From: Candidatus Hydrothermarchaeota archaeon
Lineage (GTDB): Archaea; Hydrothermarchaeota; Hydrothermarchaeia; Hydrothermarchaeales; BMS3B
NCBI GenBank assembly: GCA_015521615.1
Contig: WANW01000014.1
Coordinates: 1 to 41,711, forward strand
Reading direction: 5' to 3'
DNA: 41,711 nucleotides
Positions 15,493 to 23,178 of the stretch are shown here, piece by piece. Position 1 is the first letter of the stretch; every line of letters starts with the position of its first letter. The notes beneath the pieces are model-generated. The model saw only the letters and a list, made by a program, of their open reading frames with translations. It did not search any database and had not been told where the DNA came from. The position numbers were made by a program, and so were the translations under genes.

Positions 15493-17418
15493 CTAACGCC
15501 TCCTGTGGCGAGGTTTAACCGCAATCCCACGCTCGAGCTCGAGCATCTCCTCGGCGCTCAGCAGCGCAGTACCCGTTGCGAGCAGTTCGTCGCTCTCATC
15601 AACCACCACAACCTCCTGCATCGCCCTTATCTCCGGGTCGCAGTCCACCACGAACCTCGCAAACACGCTCTTTCCTGCCTTTGCAAATTCAACTGCCTCC
15701 TCAGCCACGACGACACGGCAGCGGGGGTAGCGAAGCCTGAGCAGGCGCTCCGCTCCTGCTATCGTTGGCACCACCATACCATCGCTGGCGCGTATCGTGG
15801 CAACAAGCTCCCCGCCAACAAACGCACGTCTTATCCTGCCAGTACGCCTCGAGTACTCTGCCCTTGCGCCTGCGAAGAGCACTTCACCTGCACCCCTCCC
15901 AAGCTGATAATCTGCAAGGGCACGGAGCTTTAGCTCTTCCCCACCGCCGGTGTGGAATTGGGAAACATCCTCAAAGGGTTCGCCGTCTATGCCCAGAAAC
16001 TCGAGCTCCGCATGGTAGTGCACCTTTTTAAAACCCCGCGCATACTCTCCTACAACCCGGCGCATAAAGCTGAGCTGCTCTTCATCAAGCGTAGCCACAC
16101 CCTCGTGCTGGGTGAGCGGGTATGTCTCCTCAACCTCCAAGGGGATTACTCCGAAGACCGGCGATACCACACAGATGTGGTAGCGCTCGCTGCTCGCTAT
16201 GCGGTAGCTGCGTGAGTAGGGCTTCTCCCGCTCCGGCAGGAACACGAGCTCATCACCACGGCGCTCAATCCAGGACAGCCTCTCAATGTGCCTCACCACC
16301 GCCGGCCACGAAAGCGACTCGGCGCCTGTGTAGAAGAAGGCTGAGCGCTTTGTCACCGGCTCCAAGCGCTCGAGCCACGAGGAGTAGCCCCTAAGCACGC
16401 GCAGCGCCTCAAGCAACGCGGGATGCGCCCTTGCGCGCTGTGCCACAAGCTCCCACAGTGAGCCCTCGTATATCGCCTGCCTCACGCGCTTTATCTCCTC
16501 CAGGCAGGAGATGAGGTTGTGCTTTGCGAGCAAACGCTCTTGCTCCTCTGCTTCAAGGCTCCTTAGCTCCTTGACGGAGTGTTCCGCGCAGACCTCGCAG
16601 GAACACGGAAGCTCGCGAAGCTCCTCCAGCTTGAAGGTCCCGCCAGGGGTTATGTAGCGCCCATCTCTCGCGTAGAGCGCATACGCCGCGCTGTCGAAGA
16701 GGTCGCAGCCGAGGAGCGCTGCAAGAGCAAACACCACCGGATGCCCTGCCCCAAAGAGATGCACCGGCTTCGAATGCCCCAGCCCGCGCTTCGCGTGCAG
16801 AATCACCCTGGCAAGCTCGGCAAAGCGGTAGTCCTCCATCAGGGGCACAACCCCACCTATCGCATGCACATCAAAGTTGAGCCTAGCTATACGCGAGGCT
16901 GCACGCTCCCTGAGCTCGGGGTAGGTGGAGCCCTGCACAGTGCCCGCCAGGAGCATATTCCTATCAAGCTGAGCCGCCTCCTCCGCCCTCCTCACCGTCT
17001 CCTCAAGCTCCCGCTGAGCGCGCTCATAGCCAGCATCGGGAGGAGTTGGAATGTCGAGAATGACACCTATGTCCACATTTATGTTATCCTGAAACCGGAC
17101 TATTTCAGAGGGTGAAACCTCGACGCTGCCGTAATGGTAGAGCTGGAAGGAGCCCGAGTCCGTCATCACCACGCCATCAAAGCCTATGAGCGCATGAACC
17201 CCCCTCTCCAGGGCGCGTTCCCTCAGCCCAGGGTCCCGGTAGATGATGTATGAGTTGGTGATCACACCTTTAAAGCCGAGCCTCTCTATCTCCTTCAGCT
17301 CCAGCACCTGACGCTTCGGGTTTACCACCGGGAACAGGTATGGCGTCTCAAGTATTTTGCCATTAACCTCAAAAACGCCAGAACGTGCTGCGCCATCCTT
17401 GTACTTTATCTCGAACAT
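15493..17418 (-). CDS. tgtA: Archaeosine tRNA-guanine transglycosylase
   Basis: The enzyme exchanges guanine 15 in the tRNA D-loop for preQ0, the first tRNA step to archaeosine. The product has 641 residues, the full archaeal length. The TIM-barrel catalytic domain has MTDSGSFQLYHYG (Asp87) and GGVVPLMEDYRF, and the zinc site CSCEVC with a downstream His. The C-terminal domains end in a PUA RNA-binding domain (about 565-640: AGAERLLRLRYPRCRVVV...SVFARFVVDCDPEIR). TgtA marks the organism as archaeal. A TATA-like ACTTATTTAATC at about 17437-17449 lies ~25 nt upstream, suggesting a leaderless start. Confidence 0.96.
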   Translation of the reverse strand: MFEIKYKDGAARSGVFEVNGKILETPYLFPVVNPKRQVLELKEIERLGFKGVITNSYIIYRDPGLRERALERGVHALIGFDGVVMTDSGSFQLYHYGSVEVSPSEIVRFQDNINVDIGVILDIPTPPDAGYERAQRELEETVRRAEEAAQLDRNMLLAGTVQGSTYPELRERAASRIARLNFDVHAIGGVVPLMEDYRFAELARVILHAKRGLGHSKPVHLFGAGHPVVFALAALLGCDLFDSAAYALYARDGRYITPGGTFKLEELRELPCSCEVCAEHSVKELRSLEAEEQERLLAKHNLISCLEEIKRVRQAIYEGSLWELVAQRARAHPALLEALRVLRGYSSWLERLEPVTKRSAFFYTGAESLSWPAVVRHIERLSWIERRGDELVFLPEREKPYSRSYRIASSERYHICVVSPVFGVIPLEVEETYPLTQHEGVATLDEEQLSFMRRVVGEYARGFKKVHYHAELEFLGIDGEPFEDVSQFHTGGGEELKLRALADYQLGRGAGEVLFAGARAEYSRRTGRIRRAFVGGELVATIRASDGMVVPTIAGAERLLRLRYPRCRVVVAEEAVEFAKAGKSVFARFVVDCDPEIRAMQEVVVVDESDELLATGTALLSAEEMLELERGIAVKPRHRRR

Positions 17419-17436
17419 AACCCTGCCTATGTCCCG

Positions 17437-17470
17437 CGATTAAATAAGTGTTTCCACAACCTTTATTTAA
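17437..17470. promoter_or_regulatory. Divergent promoters of tgtA and the SDR gene
   Basis: On the minus strand a TATA-like TTATTTAA (about 17440-17447) lies 22-29 nt from the tgtA ATG. On the plus strand CTTTATTTAA (17461-17470) lies about 29 nt from the ATG at 17495. Both genes therefore look leaderless, each with its own TATA box. Confidence 0.45.
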
Positions 17471-17494
17471 ATTCGGCTGCAAGTTAATGGAAGA

Positions 17495-18190
17495 ATGCGG
17501 CTGAGCGGAAAGGTTGCCATTGTAACAGGTGCTGGGCGCGGAATAGGCGCAGCGGTTGCAAGACTCCTAGCACGTGAGCACGCGAGGGTTGTGCTCGCCT
17601 CTCGCACCGAGAGTGAGCTAAGGAGCGTGGCAGAGGAGATAAAGCGAATGGGTGGAGAGGCGCTCCCTGTGCGTGCAGATGTGCGCAGCGCCGGGCAGGT
17701 TAGGGCAATGTTCGACGCCGCAGAGAGGCTTGGCAGGGTGGAGGTGCTCATAAATAACGCAGGTATCGCACTGCGGAAGCCGCTAGTGGACACCACTGAG
17801 GAGGAGTTCGACGATATTATGGCCACGAATGTCAAGGGGGTCTTCCTGTGCTGTCGGGAGGCACTGCGCAGGGGTATGCTTGAGCACGGGGGTGTTATAG
17901 TAAACGTGTCCTCCGGCGCAGGCAAGATTGGCTTCCCCCAGCTCAGCGCATACTGCGCCAGCAAGTTTGCTGTGCTCGGCCTCACAGAAGCCCTTGCATA
18001 CGAGGTATCGCCATGGGTTAAGGTGTATGCGGTCTGCCCCGGAGGCACTGACACTGACATGTACCGCTCCCTCTACCCAGAGGACGACTTCTCAAAGCTT
18101 CTCTCCCCAGAGGATGTAGCACAGGCAATAGTGGCACTGTGCAGGGGCGAGGTTGAAATAGGATATGGAGAATGTCTTGAAGTGTACTGA
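17495..18190 (+). CDS. Short-chain dehydrogenase/reductase
   Basis: The product is a 231-residue classical SDR. Cofactor loop TGAGRGIG at residues 12-19, structural LINNAG, and the catalytic set NVSSG (Ser) and SAYCASK (Tyr-x3-Lys) are all present, followed by the CPGGTDTDM block. It should be an NAD(P)-dependent oxidoreductase; Arg residues after the second strand (ASRTESE) favour NADP. Substrate is unknown; 3-oxoacyl or sugar alcohol substrates are typical. purE starts 10 nt after the stop, so they are probably cotranscribed, although no purine role is implied. Confidence 0.88.
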   Translation: MRLSGKVAIVTGAGRGIGAAVARLLAREHARVVLASRTESELRSVAEEIKRMGGEALPVRADVRSAGQVRAMFDAAERLGRVEVLINNAGIALRKPLVDTTEEEFDDIMATNVKGVFLCCREALRRGMLEHGGVIVNVSSGAGKIGFPQLSAYCASKFAVLGLTEALAYEVSPWVKVYAVCPGGTDTDMYRSLYPEDDFSKLLSPEDVAQAIVALCRGEVEIGYGECLEVY

Positions 18191-18200
18191 GGTGATTAAG

Positions 18201-18641
18201 ATGAGCAAGGTGGTTGTTGTCATAGGAAGCGAGTCCGACCGCGGGCTTGCGGAGAAGGCTGAAGCCGTGCTTAAGGAGTTCGACGTAGCCTGTGAGGTGC
18301 ACGTCGCAAGTGCCCACCGCACGCCCGAGAGGGTTAAGAACCTTGCCGAGCGCGAGGATGTGGACGTGTTCATCGCCATCGCGGGCTTGAGTGCCGCCCT
18401 TCCGGGTGCAATAGCAAGCCACACAATTAAGCCTGTAATAGGCGTTCCGCGTGAGGTGAAGCTCCTCGGCCTGGATGCACTTCTTGCCATTGCCCAGCTC
18501 CCGCCCGGCATACCTGTAGCTACAGTGGGCATAGACAATGCAAAAAATGCCGCTCTGCTCGCGGTTGAGATTCTCGCCCTGAAGGATGAAGAGCTGAGAG
18601 CCAAACTCAAGGAGTTCAGGAGGAAGATGAGGGGCGAATAA
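18201..18641 (+). CDS. purE: PurE, aminoimidazole ribonucleotide carboxylase/mutase
   Basis: PurE forms 4-carboxy-5-aminoimidazole ribonucleotide in purine synthesis. The 146-residue product has the family blocks VIGSESDRG, VASAHRTPERV (substrate His) and GLSAALPGAIASHTIKPVIGVP. Whether it works with free CO2 or with N5-CAIR cannot be read with certainty; no purK is nearby. The ATG at 18201 is preferred over an upstream ATG at 18165 because GAGGTGATT directly precedes it and the conserved fold starts there. The last 26 nt overlap the convergent surface-protein gene. Confidence 0.92.
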   Translation: MSKVVVVIGSESDRGLAEKAEAVLKEFDVACEVHVASAHRTPERVKNLAEREDVDVFIAIAGLSAALPGAIASHTIKPVIGVPREVKLLGLDALLAIAQLPPGIPVATVGIDNAKNAALLAVEILALKDEELRAKLKEFRRKMRGE

Positions 18642-19734
18642 GCAGGGGCACCATTGCAAGAAGGGCGAGCAGAGTAGGGCCGCACATACCCTTCTTTTCT
18701 TCCGGTTTTTCTGTGGCAGGAGGCGGGGTTGTGGCCGGAGTGGTTACTGGTGGGGATGTTGTTACTGGAGCCCGTGTCTCCTCTGGCTCGGGTGGTGCAG
18801 CAAACTCCTCCCTCAGCTTTATGCTCAGCTTCCCGGCGTCATCGTAACAGAGCTCATAGAGGGTGTCATCTATATTCACGCAACCTTCGTGGAGTCTGAT
18901 GACCTCGCCCCGGAAATGGATGAAATCTCTCGCATCGTCGCCCAGCGTGGGGCCGCCTTCGCCTCTGCCCCCGTATTTAAGGGTGAAGGCTGCAACACTC
19001 CTGTAGCCCAGCACGTCTGTATCACCGTTCTTTACCCATACTGTATTTTCCTCCCCCCTCATTACAATAACAAGTTTTGCATGCGTGGGGTTAGCTTCAA
19101 TCACATATACCTTATATTTTCTAAAGGGGTCCTTGAGCTCTGAAGTTATTTCCCTTGGAAACCTTCCCTCAAAGATGCTGAGAGAGGAGTGATAACTACC
19201 GCCAACAAAGAAGGCAAGAGTCCCAATCACATTACCCAGGCTGACAGTGGGATTAACATACTCTACCTTGAGGTTAGGGTCCTGCGGGAAAGGTGTGGCC
19301 TCTCCTGAGAGAATGCTTGGCTTACGGGGCAAGATGAGATAGTGATACCTCTCCGCATAGCGGAACTGCTGCTGATATGGACTCGAATAGATGAGCAGAT
19401 ACTCCTTGCCCCTTACATTTATTGTCTCTGCTTCTCTCGGGTCATAGAAACTGAGCACAAGCTCGGCATATGAGGAGTTGGGTATGTACAGTGCATTGTA
19501 GAGCACATAATCCCCCTCATCCAGAGCATCACCGTCCCCATTAGCATCCACCCTGAGGGGAGGATCAATAAAATAGTAGGTCCCCTGTTCACCGGAAATG
19601 TCAATCTCTTCACCCTCAAAAATGCGGGGTGTTTTTGTGGCAGGATCCCAGGAATAGAATTTAGGGACATCTGCAGCAACCCCAACTGGTAATAAGATAA
19701 AAATTAGTATTAATAGAGCATACCTCATAATCAT
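18616..19734 (-). CDS. Secreted protein with CGP-CTERM-like C-terminal anchor
   Basis: The product has 372 residues (366 if the second Met, ATG 19728, is used; that one is better placed behind an AGAGGTGGAT site). The signal peptide is ALLILIFILLPVGVAAD. The body is beta-rich with a Ca-binding-like DANGDGDALDEGDY at about 64-77. Near the C-terminus a Thr/Pro-rich linker (about 318-345) leads to KKGMCGPTLLALLAMVPLLIR, which matches the CGP-CTERM sorting pattern best known from Thermococcales: a Cys-Gly-Pro followed by one helix. The usual basic end is replaced by PSSSS. It is probably surface-anchored; function is unknown. Confidence 0.72.
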   Translation of the reverse strand: MIMRYALLILIFILLPVGVAADVPKFYSWDPATKTPRIFEGEEIDISGEQGTYYFIDPPLRVDANGDGDALDEGDYVLYNALYIPNSSYAELVLSFYDPREAETINVRGKEYLLIYSSPYQQQFRYAERYHYLILPRKPSILSGEATPFPQDPNLKVEYVNPTVSLGNVIGTLAFFVGGSYHSSLSIFEGRFPREITSELKDPFRKYKVYVIEANPTHAKLVIVMRGEENTVWVKNGDTDVLGYRSVAAFTLKYGGRGEGGPTLGDDARDFIHFRGEVIRLHEGCVNIDDTLYELCYDDAGKLSIKLREEFAAPPEPEETRAPVTTSPPVTTPATTPPPATEKPEEKKGMCGPTLLALLAMVPLLIRPSSSS

Positions 19735-19772
19735 CCACCTCTTTAAAAACTTGATGTTCCTGACTATTAAAT

Positions 19773-20510
19773 TTACCTGACTATCTCCGGAGCAATCTCT
19801 GCCTCTGCTGTTTTTAAATCATTCGGGGTATCTATCTCTATCCACGGGAAGCCACCTGTTGTGGCGTAGTTGATCCCCACATCCTTTTCGATAAGCCTCC
19901 TGAAAGCCTCCTCATAAAAGACTTCGGTGCCAAGCTCCAGGAGTACCTCATTAAGTGCAGAAAAGAAGACGGAAGTAAAGGCAGGATCAACACGGGCCAG
20001 GCCTATATATTCCCCGTCGGCCTCCCCAGGAGGTATCTCCTTGCCTATGTCTGTAATGCGTCCTCCCCGTGCTACAACCTTCATCTCCTCCTCCCCCAGT
20101 TCCTTCTCCATATCCACCATTAAAGTTATACCGCCGCCCTCGGCCTCAATAAGCCTCCGCAGAATCTCCGGGTGGAAGAACACATCGGAGTTCACTATCA
20201 GAAAACCCTCTGAAGCAACCCTCTGCTCCGCCAGACTCAAACTGTAGATGTTGTTGGTCGAATCATAGCGGGGGTTTCTGACGTACCTCACCTTAAGCCC
20301 GAATTCAGAGCCATCCTTCACCATCTCGCGAATCTTCTCATCTTCATAACCTGTTATTATTATAACCTCTTCTACCCCGGCCGCAGAGAGACATTCGAGT
20401 ATGTGGAATATCAGTGGTTTGCCCCTAACCTGCAGTAATGTCTTTGGTTTATCTCTGGTAAACTCACCGAGTCTGCTACCCATGCCTGCTGCAAGGATAA
20501 CCGCCTTCAT
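19773..20510 (-). CDS. Sugar/alcohol-phosphate nucleotidyltransferase (CDP-inositol or CDP-alcohol type)
   Basis: The product has 245 residues. N-terminal LAAGMGSRLGEF and DKPKTLLQVRGKPLIFHIL form the nucleotide-binding and activation site; NPRYDSTNNIYSL and VNSDVFFHPEIL (metal Asp) follow, and the end has WIEIDTPNDLKTAE. The NNIYSL block is typical of LicC-like phosphoalcohol cytidylyltransferases and of inositol-1-phosphate cytidylyltransferases. With an inositol-phosphate synthase in the window and a CDP-alcohol phosphotransferase divergent next door, a CTP:inositol-1-phosphate or similar alcohol-phosphate cytidylyltransferase is the best guess. The substrate is inferred, not shown. Confidence 0.75.
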   Translation of the reverse strand: MKAVILAAGMGSRLGEFTRDKPKTLLQVRGKPLIFHILECLSAAGVEEVIIITGYEDEKIREMVKDGSEFGLKVRYVRNPRYDSTNNIYSLSLAEQRVASEGFLIVNSDVFFHPEILRRLIEAEGGGITLMVDMEKELGEEEMKVVARGGRITDIGKEIPPGEADGEYIGLARVDPAFTSVFFSALNEVLLELGTEVFYEEAFRRLIEKDVGINYATTGGFPWIEIDTPNDLKTAEAEIAPEIVR

Positions 20511-20676
20511 TGTTTTACCCCTCTAAATGACAATATTGAACTACAATAATATTTCTTGTGATTAAAATTCTATTAAAAGGGTGGTGGGATTTGCTTAATC
20601 AGCCTTTGATGGGAATTTATGTAGTAAGGCTGTGTTACAATAGAAAATACCAAAAAAGATTATCGGGTTGTTTAAA

Positions 20677-21243
20677 ATGGAGTTGAAATATCCACTTACT
20701 CACTATGTATACAGGCGATTTTCCATACCCATTGCAAGGCTGCTGATGCACACGCCGCTAACACCCAACATGATAACTATTATAGCAACCCTCCTGGGAT
20801 TTTATGCCGCTTACCTTATAGCCATGCAGAGCATAATCGCAGGTGTAGCTGTGCTCATGATATCTCAGATTCTGGACTGCGCCGATGGCGACCTGGCCAG
20901 GCTCTCCAGCAGGGTGACAAAGGTCGGAGCCTACCTTGACAGGGTGCTGGACAGATTTGTGGACGCTGCATTAATAATCGCCCTTATTGCCTTCAACCCC
21001 GCAGATTACTGGCTGGTGGGCAGTCTGGCAATTGTGGGCACCTTCCTGGTTAGTGTTACCAGGATAATGGCTGAAGCGGTTGGGGCAGAGTGCAAGGTTG
21101 GTATCGCAACGAGGGACTTTAGAATTCTCGCAATTGTAATAGGCCTGCTCGTGGGAGAGGTGTATTACCTCCTGGTATTCCTGGCATTGCTCGGATTCCT
21201 TACAGCCTTCCACAGGATGGCTTATTCAATTAAACAGATGTGA
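20677..21243 (+). CDS. CDP-alcohol phosphatidyltransferase family enzyme
   Basis: The 188-residue integral membrane enzyme has the full signature DCADGDLARLSSRVTKVG followed by AYLDRVLD, that is D-x2-D-G-x2-A-R-x8-G-x3-D-x3-D, which binds metal and the CDP-alcohol. About five to six helices follow. It transfers a phospho-alcohol group from a CDP-activated donor to an acceptor alcohol. Members make archaetidyl lipids or di-myo-inositol phosphate, so acceptor and donor remain open. In thermophiles the solute-type enzyme is often fused to the cytidylyltransferase; here the candidate cytidylyltransferase is a separate divergent gene. ATG 20677 is preferred to TTG 20668. Overlaps egsA. Confidence 0.86.
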   Translation: MELKYPLTHYVYRRFSIPIARLLMHTPLTPNMITIIATLLGFYAAYLIAMQSIIAGVAVLMISQILDCADGDLARLSSRVTKVGAYLDRVLDRFVDAALIIALIAFNPADYWLVGSLAIVGTFLVSVTRIMAEAVGAECKVGIATRDFRILAIVIGLLVGEVYYLLVFLALLGFLTAFHRMAYSIKQM

Positions 21244-22331
21244 TGGCCATGATATTGAAACACTTCAAACAGATACTCCTGCCTGTGGATGTAAGGATAC
21301 ATAAAGGGGCGATGAAGCACGTGTCCAAGCTGGTCAGCAGATACGATTTGAGAAATGTGATAATTGTAACCGGGCCCAAGACAAATGGAATCGCCGGAGA
21401 GAAAGTAGAGGAGCTTATATGCAGCAGCAATGAGTGCAAATCCAAGAAATTTATTGTTAAAACCGCCTCAAGGGTGAGTGCGAAGAAAATTGAGCAGGAG
21501 ATGAGGGGCGATCTTGGTGATTATGACGCTGTTTTTGGTGTGGGTGGAGGCAAGGTGCTCGACGTGGCAAAGGTGGTGGCATTCCACTCAAATGCGCTGC
21601 TCATCAGCATACCCACCAACGCTGCCCACGATGGCATAGCCTCTCCGCTGGCGAGCTTCAAGGAAAAGGGGCTGCCTATCTCAATCAAGGCTGCCTCTCC
21701 CATAGCGATTATCGCCGACCTGGAAGTCATAAGGAAGAGTCCTGTCAGGCTCCTCCGCTCCGGCTACGGTGACCTCATCTCCAACCTGGTGGAGGTGAAG
21801 GACTGGCTTCTCGGAGTGGAGAAGATAGACGAAGATTACGACGAGATAGTGGCCAGTATCTCCACGATGCCTGCGATGCTCCTGCTCAAGAGTGCAGATG
21901 AACTCGACTTCAGGGATGCCAAGTATCTCAAGCTTCTGGTGAGAGGACTCATTCTGGGAGGGCTTGCCATTAACATGTATGGCACCTCCCGCCCGGTTTC
22001 CGGCTCTGCCCATAAGTTCAGCCACGCACTGGACTACCTGGGCTATGGGAGAGGTACCCACGGCGAACAGGTGGGGATTGGCACAATAATAATGGAATAC
22101 ATGCATCAACACTATTATGGCGAGGGTGACTGGGAGCTTCTGAAGTATTCTCTGGAGAAGATCCTTGCCCCCACCACAGCCAGGGAAATAGGGCTCACAA
22201 AGAAACAGATACTTGAAGCGCTGATGTACGCGAAGAAAATACGTCCCTCGCGCTATACCATCCTAGAGGATCAGGACCCCAGCAAGAGGGACTTTGAGAT
22301 ATGTCTCGAGAAGACAGGGGTGGCGAGGTGA
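21240..22331 (+). CDS. egsA: sn-Glycerol-1-phosphate dehydrogenase
   Basis: The enzyme reduces dihydroxyacetone phosphate to sn-glycerol 1-phosphate, the backbone of archaeal membrane lipids. The product has 363 residues, normal length. It has VFGVGGGKVLDVAKVVA (nucleotide binding), SIPTNAAHDGIASP, and the zinc-site blocks GSAHKFSHALDY and GTHGEQVGIG. The start is GTG 21240 or ATG 21243, both overlapping the end of the CDP-alcohol enzyme gene. The stop overlaps the pyrophosphatase homologue. Location next to a CDP-alcohol phosphotransferase suggests that the product could also feed a glycerol-phosphate-containing polar compound, not only lipid. Confidence 0.95.
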   Translation: MMAMILKHFKQILLPVDVRIHKGAMKHVSKLVSRYDLRNVIIVTGPKTNGIAGEKVEELICSSNECKSKKFIVKTASRVSAKKIEQEMRGDLGDYDAVFGVGGGKVLDVAKVVAFHSNALLISIPTNAAHDGIASPLASFKEKGLPISIKAASPIAIIADLEVIRKSPVRLLRSGYGDLISNLVEVKDWLLGVEKIDEDYDEIVASISTMPAMLLLKSADELDFRDAKYLKLLVRGLILGGLAINMYGTSRPVSGSAHKFSHALDYLGYGRGTHGEQVGIGTIIMEYMHQHYYGEGDWELLKYSLEKILAPTTAREIGLTKKQILEALMYAKKIRPSRYTILEDQDPSKRDFEICLEKTGVAR

Positions 22332-22852
22332 ACCTGCTCCATCTAAAAACGCAGCCAGAGCATGGTGATGTGCTGGCTGTGATAGAGGTTCCAAAAGGTG
22401 CAAAAGCAAAGTACGAGTACGATTTTGAGCTGGGGATTATAAAGCTTGCGAGGGTGAGCTTCACCTCCTTCGCCTCGCCAGCAAATTACGGCTTCATCCC
22501 GCGCACCTGGTGCGAGGACTCCTCACCTCTGGATATCCTGGTGCTCTGCCAGGAGGCGCTTTATCCCGGGATAGTGGTGGAAGCCCGCATTCTTGGTATG
22601 CTTGACGTAAGAGCGCAGCACAAAAGAGACCCGAAGCTACTCGGTGTGGTGGCGAGAGATCCTCAGCTGAAGCATCTGGTGGACCTTGAGGATGTACCAG
22701 AACATTTTCTCAGCGAGGTGGCGCACTTCTTTTCACACTACAGGGAGCTTGAAGGAAGAGATATAGTGGTGGGGAGCTGGCAACCCCGAGAGAGAGCATT
22801 GGCAGAGCTTGAGATGGCAAAGGCGAGGTATGAGGAGAATAACAAAAAATAA
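22328..22852 (+). CDS. Soluble pyrophosphatase homologue with altered active site
   Basis: The product has 174 residues from GTG 22328, which overlaps egsA by 4 nt. The fold of family I inorganic pyrophosphatase is unmistakable: VIEVPKGAKAKYEYD, NYGFIPRTW, SSPLDILVL, ARDP and HYRELEG. Compared with E. coli and Thermococcus enzymes (aligned from memory), several catalytic positions differ: Tyr51 to Ser or Ala, Asp67 to Ser (in EDSSPLD), Asp97 to Ala, Glu98 to Gln and Lys142 to Arg, while Asp65, Asp70, Asp102 and Lys104 positions are kept. It may be inactive, regulatory or act on another phosphate compound. Removing the PPi made by a cytidylyltransferase would be the expected role of an active enzyme here. 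Confidence 0.82.
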   Translation: MNLLHLKTQPEHGDVLAVIEVPKGAKAKYEYDFELGIIKLARVSFTSFASPANYGFIPRTWCEDSSPLDILVLCQEALYPGIVVEARILGMLDVRAQHKRDPKLLGVVARDPQLKHLVDLEDVPEHFLSEVAHFFSHYRELEGRDIVVGSWQPRERALAELEMAKARYEENNKK

Positions 22853-22855
22853 ACT

Positions 22856-23170
22856 CTAAGACGGACACGAATCGCAATCCTCACGCCCCTCGCAGAAGAT
22901 ACTCGCCCTGCGCAGCAGTGCGCGGTGCTTCTCGAGGCAGCGCACTATATTCTCAGCCGGAAGAGAATTTTTAATAAAGAGCACATGATGCTTCTTCGCC
23001 GCTCGCATCGCTAATTCCCGGTCATGAGTAACGATGATACAGCGCAACTTGGCCAGGAGGTGAAGAATCTCTTCATCGCTCATGTGGGTATCCACATCGC
23101 CAATGTGAAGAACGCGAGTACCATGGTTAAGCTTCTTCACCCGCTTCGGGATATTGACGTCAAGGAGCAC
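22856..23170 (-). CDS. DUF5615-type PIN-like nuclease-fold protein
   Basis: The product has 104 residues from GTG 23170. The start LLDVNIPKRVKKL, the central VDTHMSDEEILHLLAK and IIVTHDRELAMRA form the DUF5615/Mut7-C PIN-like pattern with three acidic positions expected at the active site. The C-terminus has an unusual Cys-rich tail, FCEGREDCDSCPS (Cys-x5-Cys-x2-Cys), which could hold a metal. It lies 8 nt downstream of the NrdG-like gene, so it is probably translated from the same mRNA. PIN-like proteins of this group occur in toxin/antitoxin-like settings, but no antitoxin is adjacent. Confidence 0.65.
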   Translation of the reverse strand: MLLDVNIPKRVKKLNHGTRVLHIGDVDTHMSDEEILHLLAKLRCIIVTHDRELAMRAAKKHHVLFIKNSLPAENIVRCLEKHRALLRRASIFCEGREDCDSCPS

Positions 23171-23178
23171 ATCGATTA

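Noticed and set aside
18165-18200. Upstream ATG for purE inside the SDR gene
   Set aside because: It would add 12 residues before the conserved fold; ATG 18201 has a good GAGGTGATT site.
20511-20676. Imperfect AATATT repeats between the nucleotidyltransferase and CDP-alcohol transferase genes
   Set aside because: They are short and in an AT-rich promoter region. They probably represent TATA elements of the two divergent genes, with no clear operator symmetry.
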